Source of the DNA: Gamsiella multidivaricata
Taxonomy: Eukaryota; Mortierellomycota; Mortierellomycetes; Mortierellales; Mortierellaceae
Assembly: GCF_025024155.1 (NCBI RefSeq)
Contig: NW_026251754.1
Span: 1-64,000, forward strand
Reading direction: 5' to 3'
Length of the DNA: 64,000 nucleotides
Every line of letters begins with the position of its first letter. Position 1 is the stretch's first letter. Shown here piece by piece: positions 56,423 through 64,000 of this stretch. The notes beneath the pieces are model-generated. The model searched no databases and was not told the origin of the DNA. It saw only the letters and a program-made list of their open reading frames with translations. The position numbers and the translations under genes are program-made.

Positions 56423-57051
56423 ACATCTGGCAAATTGTATGATAGTAATGAACAATAAAGGCCATGATTTTGCCTCTCTCATGTCTTGATATTGCTTAAT
56501 AATCGCGCAAAAAAAGAAGGATACGTTTTGAACAGGGTCATAACGAGCAGAACCCTGGCGCACTCTTGGGCTACTTTGGCCAAGGGCAGACTCGGAGCCC
56601 ACAAAGGACCGTTGGTCGCGTTTTCTGGCCTGCGCTGGTCATGGTGGTAAAAGCGGATCGTAGCCTTTTGGTAGTACTACTTAGGCACAAGGTCCAGCAA
56701 ATACTGTAATAAGTGGTAAACAAACCGTGACTATACGGCTTAATGCATGCAGTGCGAATTGATTGGGCAGGAGTGGAATAGTCAACTGGGGTCAATTGGG
56801 CAAAGCCAAAGAGTCAGGCACAACCATGTTGCTCCTTTTATTGCTCTCACCTTCAGCGCCCACTGTCCTATTTTAGGGTACAGCACTACCGCACTCGCAT
56901 CTGGGTCGCATCTGGGTCGCATCTGGGTCTCATTCATTCTTCCTCATCGCCTTCCTCTCCATCTTCCTCCCTCCTTCCTCATCCTTTTCCACTTCTTCAT
57001 CGTCATCATCTATCGCCCTTCTTGGACAGGAAAAGGACACGATACAGCCAA
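56423..57051. other. Intergenic with short tandem repeat
   Basis: Contains three tandem CGCATCTGGGT units at about 56896-56930 and a pyrimidine-rich stretch directly before the glycosyltransferase start, likely its promoter. Confidence 0.55.
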
Positions 57052-58672
57052 ATGGGACTAATACCTCAGCCTGCAGTCAAGCTGCTGCGATACGGTGTGC
57101 TGGCATACCTCGCAGGGTCCGTCATCTTCACGCTACATACCCAATTCAGTCGATACCAGGACTCGCAGCCCATCTACAACGTCACTCCAGGAACATGGGA
57201 TGAGCCAGGCCAGGCAGTCTTTGATCTGGAAAGCACCGTCTACTCAAAGCAGAGGATGAGCTGGAAAAGTAACTAGTGCGAACTATTGATCTGCAGGACT
57301 AGTCATGTTATTTGTTATGTCGACCATTTTACTGGCTGCTGTATTGGCTGCTATTGACCAGCATCGTCCTTGCACTGCATTGTAGCGCCGGAAGACAGCC
57401 CCCGCCATGAGATTGAGGAAGACGCAGTGATCCACAAGATATTCGCCAACACGATGCAGCCCTCCAAAGTGCTGCCTTACTACTTCAAAGCAGAGCGGAG
57501 ATTCGATCCGGAGGCGGTCACCATCACGACCCTGATCACCTACGACCGATATCCAGTCTTCAGCAAACTCGTCACCAACTACCAGGGACCCATCTCTGTC
57601 AGCATTCACATCAACGACGACGAGAACCGGGACGAGAACCTGTCGAGGCTGCATGACATGTACAGTTCGAACCCGTCTATGAGGGAGTTTGTGGATGTGC
57701 ATGTCATTGTCGACAAGTTTGATCGGCAGTTCAACATGTGGCGCAATGTGGCCAGGTTCTTTGCTCGGACCAACTACTTTATGATGCTTGATGGTAAGGA
57801 GACCAAGTCTACTGCATGCGACCTTGCACCCCCCATGTGGATTCTGCTTACCCGAGCGTGTGTTGACTGAAACCTCCCATCCCATTTTTTGTCCGCTACT
57901 CCTGATAGTCGATTTTCACATCTGCACAAACCTGCAGCACCACCTGTCCCTTGACCCGGAAGCACGCCGGCTTATGAGAGAAGGGAAAGCGGTTCTTTTG
58001 CCCGCTTTCGAATATAGAAAACAAGAAGACGGTGTCGACTCGAGGACCTTCCCCAAGGATAAAGCAGCGGCAATCCAGCTGGTACGGGACAACAAGCTGG
58101 CGGTCTTCCACGATTTCTTCGCCAGGGGACACAATGCGACGGACTATGAGCGCTGGTACAAGACCGAGTCAGCGTACAAGGTCACGACGTACCAGCACTC
58201 GTACGAGCCTTATGTGATCCTGAAGAAGGAAGGGACGCCGTGGTGCGACGAGCGATTCGTGGGCTATGGGGCCAACAAGGCCGTAAGTTTCACTCCATCT
58301 GGTGCTTGTCATGTTTACGATACACTCTCTGGAATGTATCTCTAACAGGGGGACGGACCAAATCCCTTCTTGATTTTTTGCCGATTCCATTTCTAGGCCT
58401 GCCTGTTCGAGATTTACATTTCCGGGATCGACTACTACGTGCTCCCTCACGACTTTTTGATCCACCAGTCGCACCCATACAAGGAAGAGACCAGGAAACA
58501 GGAGCGCAAGTACAACCGCAAGCTGTACCAGAACTTCCAGGAGGAGGCCTGCTTACGGTACTCGCGGGACTTTGTCCTGGCCCAGCAGTGGAACACGCCA
58601 AAAGCAGACAACGTGAAGGAGCAATGCAACAGGATCAAAGGGTTCAAGCAGGCCATGGCACAGTTCAGCTAG
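57052..58672 (+). CDS. GT49 (LARGE/B4GAT1-like) glycosyltransferase, 424 aa
   Basis: Type II Golgi membrane protein of Pfam Glyco_transf_49; animal members transfer glucuronic acid or xylose onto dystroglycan glycans, while the fungal substrate is unknown. Exons 57052-57268, 57386-57793, 57909-58282 and 58397-58672, phase-consistent (425 codons). One N-terminal membrane anchor (YGVLAYLAGSVIFTL, about residues 13-30), then the lumenal domain: VTITTLITYDRYPVF, ISVSIHIND, the DxD metal motif DVD formed across the exon 2/3 junction (VDFHICTNL), FARGHNATDYERWY, and the family block YEPYVILKKEG..WCDERFVGYGANKA with DYYVLPHDFLIHQSHPY near the end. Length is that of one GT49 domain, without the GT8 half found in LARGE. 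Confidence 0.9.
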
Positions 58673-59707
58673 GTCTAATGCTCCAATGATAGTGATGTGG
58701 AGCTAGGAAAGACTCTCTATTTGAATATAATGAGCACGATGATATCTACATATCTACATGGGACTGAAAGAGACAAGTACCGATGATGGATAATCAGGGA
58801 CTTTTTTTTTGCTAAAAGGCGTTCGACAAACTAGTTGGACTTGAGCGCTTAGCAATAACTTAGATCCAAAAAAAAAGTAGGGGAAGGGGGGGGGGGTTCC
58901 TATACCTTGATGTCTTGATCTCCATGGATCAAGCCTTGCGCTACTGAATGACGCTTGAAGCTCGACCACTAGCGGATGCTTCTGATGCTGCTCATCCAAG
59001 CACATCTTGGTTAGCCAATCCCCCAGCAATTGTTTCCGATATTCGTAGACGTTTGATTTGATTTGCGCGCATTAAATGGCCGAGTAGGTCTTGAATGAGC
59101 GGCATGTCTGTCGTCCTTAGCCTCGGGCATATCGTAGTTATTCTCAGGCATTTCTTCGTAAACACGGCGTCTGTCCTTTGCAGGAGGCGGCGCTGTTGGT
59201 AATGAGGATGATGATGATGGTAAAAAAAAAAAAAACCATTGTTATCGCCAGTGTTTGCTCTTGGTTGTTGAATAACCTCTGGTAAGAGCCGACCGAGCAT
59301 GAAGATATAAAAAAAATCATTACAATCAAGCACAGTAGAGTTTGTAAACGGCAGCTCAGACTCGCGCATACATCAATACCTTTTGTGGCTGTCCTTCAAG
59401 CTCACAGATAGAAACAACATGAAGCGTTGTCTGGAGAATGAAGAAAGAAGAACTTACTGTTCGCCCTTTTTTCTTCTTTTTTTAAGTGGATTCGTTCTGT
59501 TTCTAAATTATCACTAGCCATGACGATAATCCTCGACCTCCTTTCTCGCAACGCTTCATAAAAACTGAGGCGGCCTGGATTTTCGAAGGAGCCCGATTAG
59601 AATCGGCTAGGACTTCCAGGCTCGCAGGCAGTAATAGCTATGGATGTGCGACAGAGTCGGCCCATAAACAATATGTAGGATACAACGAGGCAGTCCGGCT
59701 ATGGAAT
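58673..59707. other. Convergent intergenic region
   Basis: About 1 kb between convergent genes. Holds a G-run (about 58887-58896), T and A runs (58801, 59220) and short ORFs without family signs. Confidence 0.5.
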
Positions 59708-62700
59708 CTACTTGTAGCGGACTTCCGTGGTACCAATTCCTGCCAACGATCCGACTCCCACTCCTCGCGATCTACCATGGTTTCCCTCGGCACTCATCTC
59801 CATCCTCACAATCGCATCCAGGTCTGCAATCCCAGCACGCGCCTGTGCCCGACACAGCGGATCCTCATCTACCTGCTCCACATATCGCAGTGTCCGATAT
59901 ACCCTCTTCAATTGATCACCCTCGATCTTGTACAGTGAGTTCCCTCCGAGCGCTCTGAACAGCAACACCATCACTAATGTTGCGGCTCTACGCACCTCCG
60001 TCTGCCGGTCGAGGTCTAGAATCGACAGTACCCAGTCCACGAGGTACCGCATCTCGGGCAACAACCCCGTCGGACAGTTCTCAGCTGCAGTCGCCAGAAT
60101 CGTCAGCGCACTCGACCGCAATAATGATACCTCGTCCACAATCTGATCCTCACCCTCTTCTTCCTCCTTATTCTCTTGACCGACTCCTTGATTGCTCGCT
60201 TTCCTGCGTTCTCGTTCCGCTCTCCACTTGCGCTGCCTCTCCTCCGGTGTCAACAGCGCCTCCGAAGCCCTTTCTAATTTCACCTTCTCAATCAAGTCCT
60301 TCCTCTCCTCTTCCCTCGCTTCCATAATCTTCTTATCGACTGCCGTGTTCATGACCTTGTAAAGTCCCGGCAACAGCGCGTCCAAGTAGCCACCTAAAGC
60401 CTCACCACATCGCTGCACAGTCTGCACAAGAGCTTCTCCGATCCTGAGTCGCGTATCCAATGTCTGCCTGCCGTCCTCATTCGCATAGATTCTCATCAGC
60501 TTCCGCAAGATCTCCGGCCCATGTGCGTCCGTCAGCGCTGCGAGTCCCTTGACAGCATTCAGATAGATGAACGAATCAGGTTCCTGCACATGCTGTACAA
60601 AGATATCTAACGCATGATCCAGTTCTCTCTCGGCTCCAGCGCCGCCACTGGATCGAGTCAGCACAATTGACTTTGAAAGGATCATCTCCCGCAAGATATG
60701 GAGTCCATGGGCACGAACGGGGAGCAAGCTGTCTTGGAGGGCTGCCAATGCAGAGGCATATTTTTCCATCTCCACCTCCATCTCGGTCTTTTGCGGGGCA
60801 TTGGCGTTAGTGGAGGAAGAGTCGCTGAGACGGGTGGGTATCAGTGTCTGAAGATCGTGAGCGACTCGCCGAATCTCGATCAGTGGGTGGTTAACGAGTT
60901 GCTTGAGGTGGATCAGCGTGAGCGACAAAAGATGGCGATCCTGCTGCGACAAATGCTCGTTTTCTGATGAGGAAGGGCAAAAAAAGTTAGAAGATGAACT
61001 TGTTAAAACATATTGTATTTCCCGGCGTAACATCCAGTCGTCAAAGACAGAATGGAGCTTACCTGTCAGAATCGCCGAAAGCAGAGTAAGGACAAGGCCT
61101 AGGATCTCCATATCTGCTTCCTCTGGGTCCTCGTCTGCGACTGCTTCGGACCCGTCGGTCCCCTCAATCACGACCTGGTGCTCCAGAATATTATTTGCGA
61201 GACCGATAATTTGTGTGACCTTGGTCATGATGCTTGGCCCCAGCTTTTGGGTCATGCTTAGGATTAGCTGGAGCATTGTCAACATCCTATACGTCGTATG
61301 CCGCAGCAATAGTTAGGAAACACTCGATGCAGTGCGTGCACACCTCATATACGTCCTTGCGTTCAACGTTCGTACCTTCTTGGCAGCACTGCATTTCCAC
61401 CACGGGCTTTTCCTGCCTGGTACTCGTCCAGCAAGTACATATAGAGGTCTCCGAGGATCTCGCCATCACGGCCCGTAGTATCGAGTTCGCCCAAAAAGTC
61501 CATAAACATATCCACATCCAGCTCGAGCTGCGTAGCCGCGTTACGATCCTGAACGCTGTAAAATTAAACAATCAATATCGCTCCTCAAGAAGCAATGCAC
61601 CTTCATGAATGTCAAATAACAAACACTGCCTACCTTCGCCGACGCAAGACGGCACCTCCAGTGGGTCCAGGAGCATAATAACTCTCGCCGACGGCACCCA
61701 TCTCGATCAGATCTGGAATCCTCCGTCCTTCGTGTGTTACCAGATCCTGCCATGGTTTAGAATTTGGAACTGGCACACGCCGCCGCATTACAATCGCCTT
61801 GAGTATTTCAACTGTATCTGCAGAGTCCAGGATCCTGAAGTAGACGACTAGGATCTCCTTAGCCTTCTCGCGAAGTACGGAGCGCACCTGGGCCGAGAAT
61901 TCGTATAGTTGGTACAGTCCTTGCGCAGCCTGACCCAAAAATGCCTGGAAGAGTAAAGGCGAGGGTTCGTTTCCAACAAGGAAGGAGTGCAAGAACATGA
62001 CGGCCTTGGTCACCTCGTACTCCGATGCTACAAGCGGATCGAGCCCTGATGCCACGTCGTCCATGTCTTCGCCTGTCGTATCGACTACAGAAGGCTGTTT
62101 GAGGCTACCGCCATTCCTAGGTATGGTGTCTTTAGCCACAGGCGCCTTTCTATTCGCCTTAGTCCCCCACTTCCATAACGGCCCAACCTCCTTGGCTACG
62201 ATCTCAACCTGACAGATGGCTGGGCTTTTTGCCAATAGCTTGCTCAGCACAAAGGTCGTTGTTTGCACAAGTTGAGGACTTGGAGGTGTGATCCTGCTTT
62301 GCTGCTCTGTCATCTTTGTCTTGTCCTGATCCGGGTCCACGAGTTTCAAGTCCATCTCCAAAATCTCGAGCAGCTCAGGGCAGATGGTGCGATAATAATC
62401 CTGAACCGAAGACATCTGATCCGGTACAGAAGTAACAAGCCGCGCAACCCTCTCCAGCTGGCCCAGCTTCACGGTGTCAGCGCCTCCCTGCATGTACTCG
62501 AGTACGACTCGAACGCCTCCGGGTCGAAGAAGAATCTGCGAAAGGAATCGTCCGCTAACGCTCTTAAGCCATGCGGGTGTCGGATGCATGGGTGAGGATG
62601 ATGACAATAGGGTGGTAAGAGATTCCAAAGACTTTGCTGCTTCAGTATTCCAAAAGAGATTGTGAAACAACTTGGCGCTCTCCTCCTTTTGCTGCAGTTG

Positions 62701-63977
62701 AAGCGATCTGTCGGGGGCATCGCTTGCTTCGGCGAGCGTGCGTTGCTGAAGAGTCGTTTCCTTCAGAGGGGTTGTGGCCAAATCTCCTGGGGAAGGCCTT
62801 GATTTATTAGACAACAAACTGCCTGGTGTAGTCTTTCTGGGTTTGTTTGATGACGATGTCCCTTGGTTTGGCCCTTCAGCTTGTTGAGCGCTGGTGGAAG
62901 CCTCCTTAGGTTTCGAAAGCGGACGGTATGCTAACTGCAGTAAAGCCGCGTACAGATCGGGGACATGTCGACTCGTCAGAATACTCCCCAAGGTGGTGAA
63001 TCTCGTTAATTTTGGTGTGTAGGCGACTGTGATCCTTCCCAAGGGTCCGATGATACTCCATAGGAGGTTTGTCTGTTTGATCTGATCCACTACGGTATCC
63101 TTTATTGCAGTGCTGATACTGCCGCTGGGCGCTGATCCTGGTCCTGGGGCGAAAAGTTCCTTCTGGACAATGTTCGACCGAACGCGACGGCTAAGTGGCA
63201 TACCGACGCCTGGTAGTAGACAAGGGTAAATACCCCAGCAGACGATGATCTCGAGCATGGTATGGATCATCCGCTGGTCCATAAGCCCCAGCAGTTCCTT
63301 GTCATTCGTTGGATCGTAGAGCTCTAATGGTGAATTAATCGATCCATTTTCATCGTTAATCCACACCCTGATTGTTCCTTTTTCAAAGCAAATAAAATTA
63401 TCCTTGTACATTACCTCGGTCCTTAATGGAAGCCAGTAAGATCTCCTCGAGTTTGACGAGCAGTTTCACAGACTGGGTTACGAATTCTGCGCGAATGTTT
63501 GCGTTGTCCATGTTCTCGAGTTCATCCTGTTCGACATCCTTGCTATCTTTATCTATAGCAGTTTCCGACTCATGCTGGCTTGTGCCGTCTTTGCTGTCGG
63601 CCGATCCACTCGATTCATCTCCACGCAGAGTAGCCAAAGTCCCCAATCGCTGTTGAAGAACCTGATCGACTATGGATCATCATAGTAGAGTAGATGCGAA
63701 CGGTCAACGTTGGATTGTCCATGAGCTTCTCTCTATGACCTGTATCCAAGTTTATTGAGTATGCCTTACTGTTCTGCATATCGACTCTCTCTCCAACCAA
63801 GGTATAAATCATCCTGAGGTTTGTCTTCAGTTCCGCCTCCAGCATCTTGGTATTTGAGTGTCCAGCCTCATTCGAATCAGAATCAGAGCATGAGGGAGTG
63901 CCATTGTGCTCTTGTGGGACAATACTCCCACTGGCGTTATCCTCCTTGAGCTGCTGCATGTCTGAGCGAGGTTCCAT
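59708..63977 (-). CDS. RTP1: RTP1/TANGO6 homologue, 1280 aa
   Basis: HEAT-repeat cytosolic protein; in yeast Rtp1 is needed for assembly and nuclear import of RNA polymerase II. Exons on the minus strand: 63977-63740, 63669-63415, 63323-61634, 61555-61376, 61286-61063 and 60963-59708, phase-consistent (1281 codons). The intron at 60964-61062 (99 bp) is stop-free and in frame, but splice sites and the flanking ILTENEHLSQ support removal. The two family domains are seen: RTP1_C1 around LAALQDSLLPVRAHGLHILREMI (as LPVRAHGLHILRE) with DSFIYLNAVKGLAALTD, and RTP1_C2 near the end (LVDWVLSILDLDRQTEVRRAATLVM, as DRQTEVRRAATLV). The start codon chosen is only 23 bases from the window edge; an upstream start or exon cannot be excluded. 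Confidence 0.88.
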
Positions 63978-64000
63978 GGGTCGATGTCGCAAAGGAAAAG

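Overview
The window is nuclear DNA from an early-diverging filamentous fungus. Mortierellomycota (Mortierella-like) is my best guess, but that is inference from gene content. Genes carry many short introns (about 50-250 bp, GT-AG, two likely GC-AG). They include Integrator subunit 2 and the cap-binding protein NCBP3, which the classic yeasts lack, next to ordinary fungal genes (PEX5, GPI7/LAS21, NOP56, RTP1/TANGO6). No bacterial operons, CRISPR arrays or rRNA were seen. Spliced models were built by hand; a model is called phase-consistent when exon lengths and codon phases close exactly.

Layout. 1-2502: 3' half of a decayed Ty3/gypsy retrotransposon with chromodomain and 3' LTR. 4.3-7.9 kb (+): sugar transporter, then proline iminopeptidase. 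8.4-16.0 kb (-): C-terminal-motor kinesin-14 and INTS2. 16.6-21.8 kb: decayed lineage-specific genes, namely a secreted-type ORF split by a stop, a head-to-head pair of degenerate F-box/LRR paralogues and a third fragment. 22.4-28.0 kb (-): two large low-complexity proteins of unknown role, one with a long polyglutamate tract. 29.7 kb (+): Cys-rich secreted protein. 30.4-35.9 kb (+): NOP56 and PEX5. 36.2-43.5 kb: NCBP3 and GPI7, divergent from a 290 bp shared promoter. 45-48 kb: small DUF6463-like membrane protein, a DUS1 (tRNA-dihydrouridine synthase) pseudogene and a small unknown gene. 48.3-54.5 kb: a 1,566-residue LRR protein between two 304 bp near-identical direct repeats. 55.9-56.4 kb: ABCC transporter relic. 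57-58.7 kb: GT49 (LARGE-like) glycosyltransferase. 59.7-64 kb (-): RTP1/TANGO6 homologue.

Conserved housekeeping genes (splicing-ready, intact) alternate with pockets of fast-evolving or dying genes. The housekeeping set covers nuclear RNA handling (INTS2, NCBP3, NOP56, RTP1), organelle import (PEX5), GPI-anchor and glycan synthesis (GPI7, GT49), transport and the cytoskeleton. Two patterns stand out. Several non-conserved ORFs are split by a single in-frame stop with coding-like sequence on both sides. The LRR gene is repeat-flanked and is itself built from nested duplications (14-residue coiled-coil units, 28-residue LRR units, a 387 bp super-unit).
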